Below are positions 10,378-18,733 of a DNA stretch of 64,000 nt, in pieces. Source of the DNA: Streptomyces caniferus (GTDB lineage Bacteria > Actinomycetota > Actinomycetes > Streptomycetales > Streptomycetaceae); contig NZ_BLIN01000005.1 of assembly GCF_009811555.1 (NCBI RefSeq), positions 806,001 to 870,000 on the forward strand, read 5' to 3'. The position numbers and the translations under genes are program-made. How positions within the stretch are numbered: position 1 is the stretch's first letter; each line of letters begins with the position of its first letter. The notes under the pieces are model-generated. The model had not been told where the DNA came from. It made no database searches and worked only from the letters and a program-made list of their open reading frames with translations.

Positions 10378-10457
10378 CCGGGCCGCCACCGGCCGTCCCC
10401 CGCACCGCACTTGGGGGCCGTTTTGGATTGCGGGGAGTTTCTCCATACGATCCGGCG

Positions 10458-11732
10458 ATGATCACAAGAAAACGGCTGGCGGCCGGGGTGTGCGGCCTGC
10501 TGGCCGCGATGACCCTCGCGCTCGCCCCCACACCCGCCAGCGCCGGTGAACCCGACGCGAAGTCCTCCCCCAAAGTCGAGTTGACGCTCGATGTCAGTGG
10601 CTCGATGCGGGCGCGTGACATCGACGGTCAGAGCCGGATGGCCGCCGCGAAGCAGGCGTTCAACGAGGTGCTGGACGCCGTGCCGGACGAGGTCCAGCTC
10701 GGCATACGCACCCTCGGCGCCAACTACCGCGGCGAGGACCGGAAAGTCGGCTGCAAGGACACCCGGCAGCTCTACCCGGTCGGCCCGCTGAACCGGACCG
10801 AGGCGAAGACCGCGGTGGCCACGCTCAGCCCCACCGGCTGGACGCCCATCGGCCCGGCGCTGCTGGGCGCGGCCGACGACCTCAAGGGCGGCGACGCGTC
10901 CCGCAGGATCGTCCTCATCACGGACGGCGAGGACACCTGCGCCCCGCTCGACCCCTGCCAGGTGGCACGGGACATCGCCGCCAAGGGCATCCACCTCACC
11001 GTCGACACCCTCGGGCTGCTGCCGGACGCCAAGACCCGCAACCAGCTGAGCTGTATCGCCGAGGCGACCGGCGGCACCTACACCTCGGTGCAGCACACCA
11101 AGGAACTGCGCGACCGTGTGCACCAGTTGGTGGACCGCGCCGCGCATCCGGTGGTCACTCCGGTGGCGACCGAGGGGTCACAGCAGTGCGCCGGCGCCCC
11201 GAAGCTCAAGCCCGGTCTCTACAGCGACCGCGAGAAGTTCGCCGAGCACCGCTGGTACCGGGTGGACGTCCGGCCCGGCCAGGAACTGCGTGCCTCGGTG
11301 AGCGTCGCCGCGGACCGCGCGGTCAACAACGACTACGGGGTCCTGCTGCGGGCCTCGACCGTGCACGGCCGGGAGATCGTCCGTGGTGCGGAGGCCGGCG
11401 ACGGCCGTACGGATGTGATCTCCTCCGGGCTGCGCTACCCGAAGGCGCAGACCTCCGCCGCGGACGACGACGGCGAACCCACGGCGGAGACCGTCTGTCT
11501 GCAGGTCAGCAACTCCTTCTCGGCGCCTGCCTCGGTCAAGACCGATCCGGGCCTGCCCGTCGAGCTGACCGTCGACCTGGTGGACGGGCCCGACGACGCC
11601 TCCGACGCGGCCTTCTTCGGCCTGGGACACGGCTGGTGGCTGCTGGCCTCGCTGGCTCTCACCGGGCTGGTCGTGGGCCTGCTGTGGGGCTGGCTCTCCC
11701 GTTGGCGCGTGACCGTGTGGAGGACCAACTGA
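10458..11732 (+). CDS. Secreted, membrane-anchored von Willebrand factor A domain protein
   Basis: This 424-residue protein has a signal peptide (residues 1-29, ending PTPASA). A VWA domain follows at about 38-230, with an intact MIDAS metal site D45-V-S47-G-S49 and the later LITDGEDT loop. A roughly 160-residue beta-rich extracellular region comes next. A carboxyl-terminal transmembrane helix (LLASLALTGLVVGLLWGWL) has a short basic cytoplasmic tail. The topology is therefore extracytoplasmic, tethered at the C terminus. The ATG at 10458 begins the signal peptide. The stop overlaps the next gene's start by one base (TGATG), so the two are translationally coupled. VWA proteins bind ligands or matrix through the metal site. 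The ligand is unknown. Confidence 0.85.
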   Translation: MITRKRLAAGVCGLLAAMTLALAPTPASAGEPDAKSSPKVELTLDVSGSMRARDIDGQSRMAAAKQAFNEVLDAVPDEVQLGIRTLGANYRGEDRKVGCKDTRQLYPVGPLNRTEAKTAVATLSPTGWTPIGPALLGAADDLKGGDASRRIVLITDGEDTCAPLDPCQVARDIAAKGIHLTVDTLGLLPDAKTRNQLSCIAEATGGTYTSVQHTKELRDRVHQLVDRAAHPVVTPVATEGSQQCAGAPKLKPGLYSDREKFAEHRWYRVDVRPGQELRASVSVAADRAVNNDYGVLLRASTVHGREIVRGAEAGDGRTDVISSGLRYPKAQTSAADDDGEPTAETVCLQVSNSFSAPASVKTDPGLPVELTVDLVDGPDDASDAAFFGLGHGWWLLASLALTGLVVGLLWGWLSRWRVTVWRTN

Positions 11733-12559
11733 TGCGCACCCTACGCACCCTGGCAACCGCTCTTCTGGTGGGCGCCGCCCTGTTCGGCTCGGCCCCAGGG
11801 GCCCTCGCCGACAGCCCGTCCCCCAGCCCGAGCACCGGCTCCGACGGGGAGGCGCCCGCCCCGACCGAGGCCGGTACCTCCTTCCGTACGGCGACCGCCC
11901 TCAGGCCGGACCAGCGGGGCACGGCCGACGCTTCCACCGGCGACTACCTCTACTGGGTACTGCCCGTGGACGCGGGACAGCGCGCCACCGTCAAGGCCAA
12001 GGTGGCCCTTCCCAAGAGCACCCGGCACGGCGCGGCCACCTGGCAGCTCGATGTCTATGACGGGCTGCGCCGCCGTCAGTCGTGCCAGTACGGCGCCAGT
12101 ACGAGGACGGCGGCCCGGGAGGCGGAATCCGTCGAGCTGTCGTGCACGCTGCGCACGGTCCGCGCCTGGGCGGAGCCGTGGGCGAACGATCCGCTGCCCG
12201 GCAGCTATTACCTGCGCCTGACGGTCACCGACCTGCCCAAGGACGACCTCGGTCTGCCGGTGCACGCCGAGGTCGGCGCCACCGTCGCCGACATGGGCGG
12301 CGCGCACGCCGTGGACGGCACGCTCGCCGCGCCCCTGGTGCCCGGCGCCTCCACCGCCTCGCCGGAGGCCGAGGAGAGCACCGCACCCGGGAAGCCCGCG
12401 GCGCTGGGCGAACCGGACGGCGGCTGGTCCTCCGGCGGGTGGTCGGACCGCTGGCTCTGGACCGCGGCGGGCGGACTGCTCGCGGCCCTGGCCGGCATCG
12501 CGGGCTACCGCATGACGGGTGGCTCAGGCCGCCCGTCACGGGTGCCACCGGGCGCCTGA
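11732..12559 (+). CDS. Secreted, C-terminally membrane-anchored partner of the VWA protein, function unknown
   Basis: This is a 275-residue protein with a signal peptide (1-27, ending PGALA) and a Ser/Pro-rich linker. A beta-rich domain of about 150 residues contains YLYWVLPVDAGQRATVKAKV and one probable disulphide pair (CQYG, SCTLR). A Pro/Ala/Glu/Ser stalk leads to a transmembrane helix near the end (LWTAAGGLLAALAGIAGY). The overall plan copies that of the upstream VWA protein, whose stop codon overlaps this start. Both have a domain containing a 'PGQELRA/DAGQRAT' type strand, so both may share a carbohydrate- or protein-binding beta-sandwich. They probably act together at the cell surface. 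I know no characterised homologue. Confidence 0.75.
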   Translation: MRTLRTLATALLVGAALFGSAPGALADSPSPSPSTGSDGEAPAPTEAGTSFRTATALRPDQRGTADASTGDYLYWVLPVDAGQRATVKAKVALPKSTRHGAATWQLDVYDGLRRRQSCQYGASTRTAAREAESVELSCTLRTVRAWAEPWANDPLPGSYYLRLTVTDLPKDDLGLPVHAEVGATVADMGGAHAVDGTLAAPLVPGASTASPEAEESTAPGKPAALGEPDGGWSSGGWSDRWLWTAAGGLLAALAGIAGYRMTGGSGRPSRVPPGA

Positions 12560-12567
12560 CCTCCAGG

Positions 12568-12596
12568 GGGCGGCCGTGGCACGGGCCCGGCCGCCC
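12568..12596. terminator. Hairpin between convergent genes
   Basis: A perfect nine-base-pair stem (GGGCGGCCG with CGGCCGCCC) and an 11-base loop start nine bases after the stop of the secreted-protein gene, ahead of the convergent DUF5685 gene. It is probably used in at least the plus direction. Confidence 0.5.
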
Positions 12597-12688
12597 TCCC
12601 GCCCCGGCGGCCCGCGTTCACCGGTCGCGGCCAGGACGGCCCGGCCGGTGAGCCAGGGCGCGTGAGCCGGGGAGCGCCGGTGTTCCTC

Positions 12689-14020
12689 TCAGCAGTCGCA
12701 GCAGTTGCAGCAGTCGCAGCAATCACAACCGTCGCCGCAATCGCACTTCTGGCAGCACCCCTCGCGCTTCTTGCGCGACCAGGCCCCCTCGTACTCCTCG
12801 GCACAGCAGAGCTTGCAGGTGCAGCACAGTCCGATGGCGACCGCACAGCCGGCGAGGAAGCCACGGGGCTTCTTCGGCTGCTGCGGGAACTGCGGCATCC
12901 CGCCCTCGCCCCCGCCGGAGCCGCCGCCGTATCCGCCCCCGTGGCCGCCGGGCCCCACCGGACCACCGCCGCCGTACGGGTTCTGCGGCCCGTTCAGATG
13001 CTGCTGTCCCTGGGCGTAGGGGCCACCGGCCGGCGCCTGGCCGTACTGGGGCGGCTGACCGTACTGCGGGGGCCGGCCGTACGGGGAGGGCTGACCGTCC
13101 TGGTACGGGTTGCCGCCCCGGCCGTCGTACGGCCCCGGCGCGCCGTGCCCCTGGTGGGAGCAGGCGGCGGTGCCGAAGGCGCGGTCCACCGAGCGGCGCA
13201 GTTCGTGCACCAGCAGCACATGCACGAGGGCGGAGTCGGCGAACTCCACGTCGCGCAGCGCGAGGCGGATGCCGTGCAGCGCGTCGTCGCACAGCCGGCG
13301 GGCCTGGGCCAGGGTGGCGCCCGTGGCGGCCAGCGGGTTCCAGGCGCCCTCGGCGGCGTCCGCCGTACGGTCCTCCACGGCGTCGAGCAGATGGGCCAGC
13401 CGTCCGAAGAGCCGGCCGGCCTCGGCGAGCGGCGCGGCGTTGCCCGGCCGGCCCGCCAGCACCGCGGTGTGGGCGAAGGCCGCGGCGGTCGCCGTCTCGG
13501 TCGGTTCGGTGATCACCGTCAGCGGTGTGCCGGGTCCGGCCAGTTCCTCGATGCCGAGCTGCCGGTCGACCGCGTCGACGAGTACGGCGGTGTCGAAGCC
13601 GAGGGTGGCGCCGGTGCGCGCGCCGGCCCGGTCCCAGCCCGCGGCGACCTTGCGCGCGGCGGCGGCCACCGGCCGGCGGCGCAACGCTCCGTTCCCGTCG
13701 GCGACATGGTCGCGTATCTTCGCCGAGGCCAGCACGAGGGAGACCGATGCCGCGAGGCGCGCGCCCTCCCCCTTCGCCACCGAGGCGGTACGCATACCCC
13801 GCAGCGGGCAGGGCCCCGCGGTACGGCGGCCGGCCTGCGCGAGGCCGGACTGGGCGTCCGTCAGCACGGAGATGATCAGCCCGTCGTAGTTCGTGACGAC
13901 CCGGGCGAACTGCCCGTGGTCGCCGCGCAGCGCGAGACAGAGGCCGCACAGATGGGCCATCCACTCCGCCTTGAGCCCTTGTGACAGGCGATGGGTGCAG
14001 GGCCTGACGATTCCGAACAT
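12689..14020 (-). CDS. DUF5685-family protein with cysteine-rich tail
   Basis: This is a 443-residue protein. The amino domain (MFGIVRPC, then MAHLCGLCLALRGDHGQ) carries the Cys-x2-Cys pattern of the DUF5685 family and runs to about residue 285; its function is unknown. Residues about 290-385 are a low-complexity Pro/Gly/Tyr/Gln linker. A hydrophobic patch (FLAGCAVAIGLCCTCKLCC) precedes a tail ending CDCGDGCDCCDCCNCCDC. I count 17 Cys in the last 47 or so residues, a strong metal-binding or disulphide candidate. The ATG at 14020 was chosen because family members start MFGI; the longer open frame upstream is non-coding in character. It is convergent with the VWA pair. Confidence 0.75.
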   Translation of the reverse strand: MFGIVRPCTHRLSQGLKAEWMAHLCGLCLALRGDHGQFARVVTNYDGLIISVLTDAQSGLAQAGRRTAGPCPLRGMRTASVAKGEGARLAASVSLVLASAKIRDHVADGNGALRRRPVAAAARKVAAGWDRAGARTGATLGFDTAVLVDAVDRQLGIEELAGPGTPLTVITEPTETATAAAFAHTAVLAGRPGNAAPLAEAGRLFGRLAHLLDAVEDRTADAAEGAWNPLAATGATLAQARRLCDDALHGIRLALRDVEFADSALVHVLLVHELRRSVDRAFGTAACSHQGHGAPGPYDGRGGNPYQDGQPSPYGRPPQYGQPPQYGQAPAGGPYAQGQQHLNGPQNPYGGGGPVGPGGHGGGYGGGSGGGEGGMPQFPQQPKKPRGFLAGCAVAIGLCCTCKLCCAEEYEGAWSRKKREGCCQKCDCGDGCDCCDCCNCCDC

Positions 14021-14121
14021 GTGGCAACCCCCGTGTGACGTCGGCGTGGACCGGCCTCGGCGGCATGGTCCGGCAGCGGCAGGAATCGTACCGAGTACGC
14101 CGTTGACCTGGACACACGCCC

Positions 14122-14165
14122 CAGGTGCGGGCCGTACCGCACCTGATGTGCCGTCACGGTGACGG
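14122..14165. promoter_or_regulatory. Two adjacent inverted repeats upstream of the DUF5685 gene
   Basis: CAGGTGCGG and CCGCACCTG (nine-base arms, six-base spacer, 14122-14145) are followed by CCGTCAC-G-GTGACGG (14151-14165). They lie 100-145 bases upstream of the DUF5685 start, in its probable promoter region. They could be operators or RNA hairpins; the second, with a one-base centre, looks more like a dimer binding site. The rest of the 14021-14393 gap shows no gene. Confidence 0.35.
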
Positions 14166-14210
14166 TGGTGACGGGCGGTCGGGCCGGTCCGGTCCCGCGC
14201 GGTGGTGAAG

Positions 14211-14256
14211 GCGGCCGCTCCGCCGGTGCCAGGGGAAGCACCGGCGGAGCGGCCGC
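14211..14256 (-). terminator. Strong hairpin terminator after the GAF-PP2C gene
   Basis: Perfect 19-base arms (14211-14229 and 14238-14256) with an eight-base loop lie about 140 bases beyond the phosphatase stop and about 190 bases before the DUF5685 start, both on the minus strand. The length and perfection of the stem argue for a terminator. Confidence 0.55.
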
Positions 14257-14393
14257 GCGGCCCAGGTCCACAGGAAGGCCGGGCCGGGCTTGCCGGGAAT
14301 CGGGGAAAATCCCGCGGCACACCCCTATGTACGGACCGCACCCCGGGACCGTTCAGCCGGCTTTCCGGATTCGTCGGGACGCGTGCCCGGGCC

Positions 14394-15680
14394 TCAGAGC
14401 GGCACGGGCGCGGCGGGCCCCTCCCCCGGGTGGTGGCGCAGGCGCGCGGCGAGGACGGCGACATCGTCCTCGGCATGCAGGCCGTCGAGGCGGAGCACGA
14501 CCTCGTCGAGCACCTCCGCCACACCGGCCCCGGCGGGCAGCCGGATCCGGGCCAGCCGGGAGAGCGAGACGTCGATGTCCTCGCCGCGCCGCTCGACGAG
14601 GCCATCGGTGAACATCAGCAGGGTGTCCGCGGACGTGAGGGTGCGGGTGACGAGTTCGTAGCCCCCGGCCCCGGTGCCCAGGGGCGGACCGACGGGGACG
14701 TGGAGGAGGTCGGCCGCGCCCTCGCTGCCGAAGACCACCGGAGGGAGGTGACCGGCGCTGGCGAAGGCGGCGATACCGCGCGCCGGATCGACCCGGGCGA
14801 GCAGGCAGGTCGCCGGACGGCGGGACTCGTCCCCGGCCACGGCGGCGTCGAGCTGACGCAGCACGCGATGCGGCGGCAGATCGGTGGAGGCGACATAGCG
14901 CAGATGGGAGCGGTAGGCGTTCATGTCGACCGCCGCATCGAGCCCGTGTCCCATGACGTCGCCCATGACGAGCAGGGTGCGCCCGTAGTGGAGGCGCACC
15001 GTCTCGAACCAGTCGCCGCCGACCAGGGCGCTGGTGCCGGAGGGCAGGTAGCGGGTGGCGAGTTCCAGATTGGGGTGCGGCTTGCCCGGCTCGGCGAGGA
15101 GCGCCCGCTGCAGGTCCATCGCCGTGCGCTGCACCGCGGCGTACCGGCGGGCGTGGGCGAGCTGGACGGCGGTGAGGCGGGCCAGGAAGTGCACCGTGGC
15201 GATCTCGTCCGCGCTGAAGCTGCCGCCCGCGCGCAGGGCCAGCAGGACGCCGTAGCGGCGGCCGTGCGCGAGGAGCGGCACCGACAGCGCCCCGGCGGAG
15301 CGGCCGCCCGACAGGGTGGCCGTAGCGGTGGCGGGCTGCCCCTCGGCCAGGACCCGCAGCGACAGCGACCCGCCGTCGGGCCCCTCCGGGCCTTCGTCGG
15401 GGAACCGCGCCTCCAGGACCCTCACCAGGCCTGCGGTCGCCACGCGCCGCAGCGCTGCCGGGGAGCGGGACCGCGCCCCGGTGCCCTCCTCGTCGAGCAG
15501 GTCCACCGCGGCGGCGTCGCACAGGTGCCGGCACAGGAAGCGGGACAGTTCGGCGCAGGTGGTCTGCTCGTCCAGGGTGGTGCCGATGCGTTCGGCGGCT
15601 TCTTCCACCAGCCGCAGCCGGGCCGGCAGGCCCGCGGAACCGGCGTCCGGGTCCGCCTTCGGGCCCTCCTCGTGCGACAC
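14394..15680 (-). CDS. GAF-PP2C serine/threonine phosphatase (RsbU/SpoIIE type)
   Basis: This is a 428-residue cytoplasmic phosphatase. A GAF-like domain spans about 15-175 (LSVPLLAHGRRYGVLLALRA). The PP2C/SpoIIE domain spans about 185-410, with motifs ALVGGDWFETVRLH, VMGDVMGHGLDAAV, SAGHLPPVV and MFTDGLVERRGED. All expected Asp/Gly metal-site positions are present. The GTG at 15680 was chosen because a GGAGG stands five bases upstream of it; the in-frame GTG two codons earlier overlaps that site. It has no kinase domain and no adjacent sigma or antagonist gene. It is one of four SpoIIE-type phosphatases in this 27-kb stretch. Confidence 0.85.
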   Translation of the reverse strand: MSHEEGPKADPDAGSAGLPARLRLVEEAAERIGTTLDEQTTCAELSRFLCRHLCDAAAVDLLDEEGTGARSRSPAALRRVATAGLVRVLEARFPDEGPEGPDGGSLSLRVLAEGQPATATATLSGGRSAGALSVPLLAHGRRYGVLLALRAGGSFSADEIATVHFLARLTAVQLAHARRYAAVQRTAMDLQRALLAEPGKPHPNLELATRYLPSGTSALVGGDWFETVRLHYGRTLLVMGDVMGHGLDAAVDMNAYRSHLRYVASTDLPPHRVLRQLDAAVAGDESRRPATCLLARVDPARGIAAFASAGHLPPVVFGSEGAADLLHVPVGPPLGTGAGGYELVTRTLTSADTLLMFTDGLVERRGEDIDVSLSRLARIRLPAGAGVAEVLDEVVLRLDGLHAEDDVAVLAARLRHHPGEGPAAPVPL

Positions 15681-15896
15681 GGCCACCTCCAGGGCGCTGC
15701 GGCCCGCCTCCTGCGCGCCCCGGCCATGATCCGCCGGACCGGCCCCGGGGGCCGCTCGGCCCGCCGCGGCCGTGGCGCCGGTCCTCCGTGCGGCGGAGGC
15801 CGGGTCCGCCGGGCCTCGGTCAGCGGTGCGGGTCCCGTGCGGGTGTCCCCCCGCGCGGGCGGGCGGCCGTCGCCCCGTCGGGACCCGCGGCGGTCG

Positions 15897-16739
15897 TCAG
15901 GACAGGACGCCCATGCCCAGCAGACCGAAGAGGAGGGCGCCGACGAGGATCCGGTAGATCACGAACGAGTTGAAGGAGTGCTTGGCCACGAACTTCAGCA
16001 GCCAGGAGATCGAGGCGTAGGCGACGGCGAAGGAGACCACGGTGCCGATGGCCAGGGGGGCGACGGCGGCGCCGCTGCCGACGGCGTCCTTCAGCTCGTA
16101 GACACCGGCTCCGGTGAGGGCCGGGATGCCGAGGAAGAAGGAGAGGCGGGTGGCCGCGACGCGCTCCAGGTCGAGGATGAGGGCGGTGGACATCGTCGCG
16201 CCGGAGCGGGAGAAGCCGGGGAAGAGGAGGGCGAGGATCTGCGAGCAGCCGACCCACATGGCGTCCTTGAGGGAGGTGTCGTCCTCACCGCGCTTGTGGC
16301 GGCCCATCTGGTCCGCCGCCCACATCACACCGCTGCCGATGATCAGCGACCCGGCCACCACCCACAGGGAGGCGAGGGGGCCTTCGATCAGGGGCTTGGC
16401 GGCCAGTCCGACGACGACGATCGGGATGGTGGCGTAGATCACCCACCAGGCGAACTTGTAGTCGTGGTGGTAGCGCTCCTCGCGGTTGCGCAGCCCGCGG
16501 AACCACGCCCCCACGATGCGCACGATGTCCTTGCCGAAGTAGACGAGCGCCGCGGCGATCGCGCCGACCTGGATGACGGCCGAGAAGCCGACAACGGTCT
16601 TGTCGTCGACGGGGATCCCCATCAGCCCCTCGGCGATCTTGAGGTGGCCGGTGGAGGAGACCGGAAGAAATTCCGTCACCCCCTCGACGGCTCCGAGGAC
16701 GACGGCTTGGCCGATGCTGATCGCGCTCATGGGATCCAT
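15897..16739 (-). CDS. uppP: Undecaprenyl-diphosphatase
   Basis: This integral membrane enzyme recycles the cell-wall lipid carrier by dephosphorylating undecaprenyl diphosphate, and it gives bacitracin resistance. The family signatures are both present: EGVTEFLPVSSTGH at residues 19-32 and FPGFSRSGATMS near 170. There are about eight hydrophobic segments, and the length of 280 residues is normal. Start choice is between ATG 16739 and ATG 16730; neither has an ideal ribosome site. It stands alone on the minus strand, and the long gap upstream contains a palindromic operator-like site. Confidence 0.95.
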   Translation of the reverse strand: MDPMSAISIGQAVVLGAVEGVTEFLPVSSTGHLKIAEGLMGIPVDDKTVVGFSAVIQVGAIAAALVYFGKDIVRIVGAWFRGLRNREERYHHDYKFAWWVIYATIPIVVVGLAAKPLIEGPLASLWVVAGSLIIGSGVMWAADQMGRHKRGEDDTSLKDAMWVGCSQILALLFPGFSRSGATMSTALILDLERVAATRLSFFLGIPALTGAGVYELKDAVGSGAAVAPLAIGTVVSFAVAYASISWLLKFVAKHSFNSFVIYRILVGALLFGLLGMGVLS

Positions 16740-17205
16740 TTCTGGGGACGGTGTGGACGTGCGGCGCGGGTGCGCCGTGGTGCGGTGGGCGTTGGGTCCT
16801 GCGGCCGGGCATGCGGCACGGACGCGGGGGCATCGGCGCCCGCGGCGATGCTCGCGGCCCGGCCGGGACGGGTCCCGGGGGTGACTCCGGCGTCACCTGC
16901 ACCCGCGTATGCCTCGGCACACAGGTCGGTGAGGCGACTGTACTGGTGGTCACGCCGTCGGGCCGAAGCGAAGGGCGCGGTAGGCCCCCGCGGGACCGGC
17001 CCGGCGGGCGGCGGGGGCGTCGCCCGGCGGGGGCCGGAGAGAGGAGGGGTGCGGCGGCGGGCGGGGGCGGCGGACGGCCACCGGGATGCGCGGCGGTTGA
17101 ACGGTGGCCATGACCGGCGACGTACAGGAGGGCGGGTGCCTGGGCACCGAGCCATGTCGTCAGCCCCTCCCGCGATGGGCCGGGATGCGTCCCGCGCGTC
17201 CCGGC
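16740..17205. other. Long spacer upstream of uppP, no gene seen
   Basis: This is about 465 bases between uppP and the operator-like site at 17206. Its composition is highly G+C-rich with Gly/Arg/Pro-rich pseudo-frames on every strand. I see no supported small gene, RNA or repeat. It must contain the uppP promoter. Confidence 0.4.
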
Positions 17206-17242
17206 GTCTACAGTGCCCCAGATGGTCTACAGCACTGTAGAC
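17206..17242. promoter_or_regulatory. Palindromic operator-like site plus half site
   Basis: GTCTACAGCACTGTAGAC (17225-17242) has perfect eight-base arms. GTCTACAG is repeated once more as a half site at 17206-17213. The TACA...TGTA core resembles, with a wider spacer, operators of the BlaI/MecI/CopY winged-helix repressors. It lies about 180 bases upstream of the small ORF at 17424 and about 470 bases upstream of uppP, so it most likely controls the small ORF and acyltransferase unit. Confidence 0.45.
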
Positions 17243-17423
17243 GACCAGCGGGGGAGCCGTCGCACGGCCGGTGCCCCGGTGCGCCTCCGGACCGCCGGCG
17301 CACCGGAGGCGACAGGTCCACGCAGCATTGTGATGCACCTGCTCGCGCAGGCTCGCACCAGGAGCACCACCCGGCGCCGGTAGGGTCCTTGACCGTCCCG
17401 CACCAGTTACACGAGGAGCCAGG

Positions 17424-17516
17424 ATGTCGCTTGCCACGATCGTCACAGTGATCACCCTCACCACCACGGCAAGAAGGACCCGGCGGCCGACGGACCCCTG
17501 GGAGGCCGTGTCGTGA
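17424..17516 (+). CDS. Putative 30-residue small protein translationally coupled to the acyltransferase
   Basis: This short ORF starts at ATG 17424 behind a strong GAGGAG ribosome site with a six-base spacing. It encodes a hydrophobic, Thr/Val-rich amino half (MSLATIVTVITLTTTA) and a basic carboxyl half. Its stop TGA overlaps the GTG start of the acyltransferase gene in a GTGA junction. It could be a small membrane peptide or a leader that sets translation of the downstream gene. No homologue is known to me, and only the ribosome site and the coupling support it. Confidence 0.5.
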   Translation: MSLATIVTVITLTTTARRTRRPTDPWEAVS

Positions 17517-18667
17517 GCCCTCTCCCCCACTCCTCGACCCTGCAGGACACCGCTCCGCCGACGCCCGCCGAGCGGCCCGCGGACGCCGCCCGCTCCCCCG
17601 CCGGAGCCGCGGCCGAGCGGGCGTCACCGCCCCCGAAGAAACATCGCGACGCGTTCTTCGACAACGCCAAATACCTGGCGATCGTCCTGGTGGCGCTGGG
17701 TCACGCCTGGGAGCCGCTGTACGCGGGCAGCCGGAGCGCGGCCGCGCTGTACATCTTCGTCTACGCGTTCCACATGCCCGCTTTCACCGTCATATCCGGG
17801 TACTTCTCGCGCAGTTTCGATATGCGCCGCGACCGGCTGCAGCGGCTGGTCACTGGCGTCGTCGTCCCGTACATCCTCTTCCAGACGGCCTATGCGCTGT
17901 TCCGGTACTGGGCCGGTGACCTGCCCAGCTTCTCGGCCGACCTGATGGACCCGTGGTTCCTCACCTGGTTCCTGGCCGCCCTGTTCCTGTGGCGGCTCAC
18001 CGCCCCGCTGTGGCGGATCGTCCGGTGGCCGGTGCCGCTGGCCCTGGCGATCGCCCTGTCGGCCTCCGTCTCTCCGGACCTCGGCACCGACCTGGACCTC
18101 CAGCGGGTCCTGCAGTTCCTGCCGTTCTTCGTCCTCGGCATGTGCCTGAAAGCGGAGCACTTCAGCCTGGTGCGCTGCTGGGCGGCGCGCATTGCCGCGG
18201 TGCCCGTCCTCGTGGCCGCGCTGGGCTTCGCGTACTGGGCCGTGCCGCGCATGAACGACGCGTGGTTCTACCACACCGACAGCGCGCAGAAGCTGGGCGT
18301 GCCGTGGTGGTGCGGCATCCTGATGCAACTGGCCATGTTCGGCTGCTCGTTGGTCCTCACGGCCTGCTTCCTGGCCTGGGTGCCCGGCCGCCGGACGTGG
18401 TGCACCGTACTGGGCGCCGGCACGCTCTACGGCTACCTGCTGCACGGTTTCCTGGCCAAGGCCTCCCGCTGGTTCGACTGGTACGACGCCGCCTGGGTCC
18501 ACAGCCCGTGGGGCTCCGTCGTCGTCACGCTGCTGGCCGCGGCGGTCGTGACACTGCTGTGCACCCCGCCGGTCCAACGCGCCCTGCGCTTCGCCATGGA
18601 GCCGAAGATGCGGTGGGCCTTCAGGAAGGAGCCCCCGCCCGGTACGCCGCAGCGCCGTACGGCATAG
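17513..18667 (+). CDS. Acyltransferase-3 family membrane protein (fucose 4-O-acetylase-like)
   Basis: This 384-residue polytopic protein is predicted to O-acetylate a surface polysaccharide or lipid. After a Pro/Ala-rich cytoplasmic leader of about 45 residues comes the family signature FFDNAKYLAIVLVALGHAWEP, containing the conserved catalytic-type histidine. FVYAFHMPAFTVISGYF follows near residue 90. About ten hydrophobic segments continue to residue 360, and the tail is basic. The GTG start has GGAGG seven bases upstream and overlaps the stop of the 30-codon ORF. The acceptor is unknown. Confidence 0.85.
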   Translation: MSPLPHSSTLQDTAPPTPAERPADAARSPAGAAAERASPPPKKHRDAFFDNAKYLAIVLVALGHAWEPLYAGSRSAAALYIFVYAFHMPAFTVISGYFSRSFDMRRDRLQRLVTGVVVPYILFQTAYALFRYWAGDLPSFSADLMDPWFLTWFLAALFLWRLTAPLWRIVRWPVPLALAIALSASVSPDLGTDLDLQRVLQFLPFFVLGMCLKAEHFSLVRCWAARIAAVPVLVAALGFAYWAVPRMNDAWFYHTDSAQKLGVPWWCGILMQLAMFGCSLVLTACFLAWVPGRRTWCTVLGAGTLYGYLLHGFLAKASRWFDWYDAAWVHSPWGSVVVTLLAAAVVTLLCTPPVQRALRFAMEPKMRWAFRKEPPPGTPQRRTA

Positions 18668-18733
18668 CGGGTCGGCACGGACCGGGAGCCGGATGACGCT
18701 GCGGTGACGGCGCCCCGCCGGAGCCGGGACGGG

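Noticed and set aside
6835..10446. 1203-codon minus-strand open frame
   Set aside because: It lies antisense to the PP2C and aminotransferase genes, is Gly/Arg/Val/Asp-rich without domains, and arises from the G+C-biased codon positions of the real genes.
14202..17240. 1012-codon plus-strand open frame
   Set aside because: It is antisense to the GAF-PP2C gene and uppP, both of which have diagnostic motifs; no domain was seen in the long frame.
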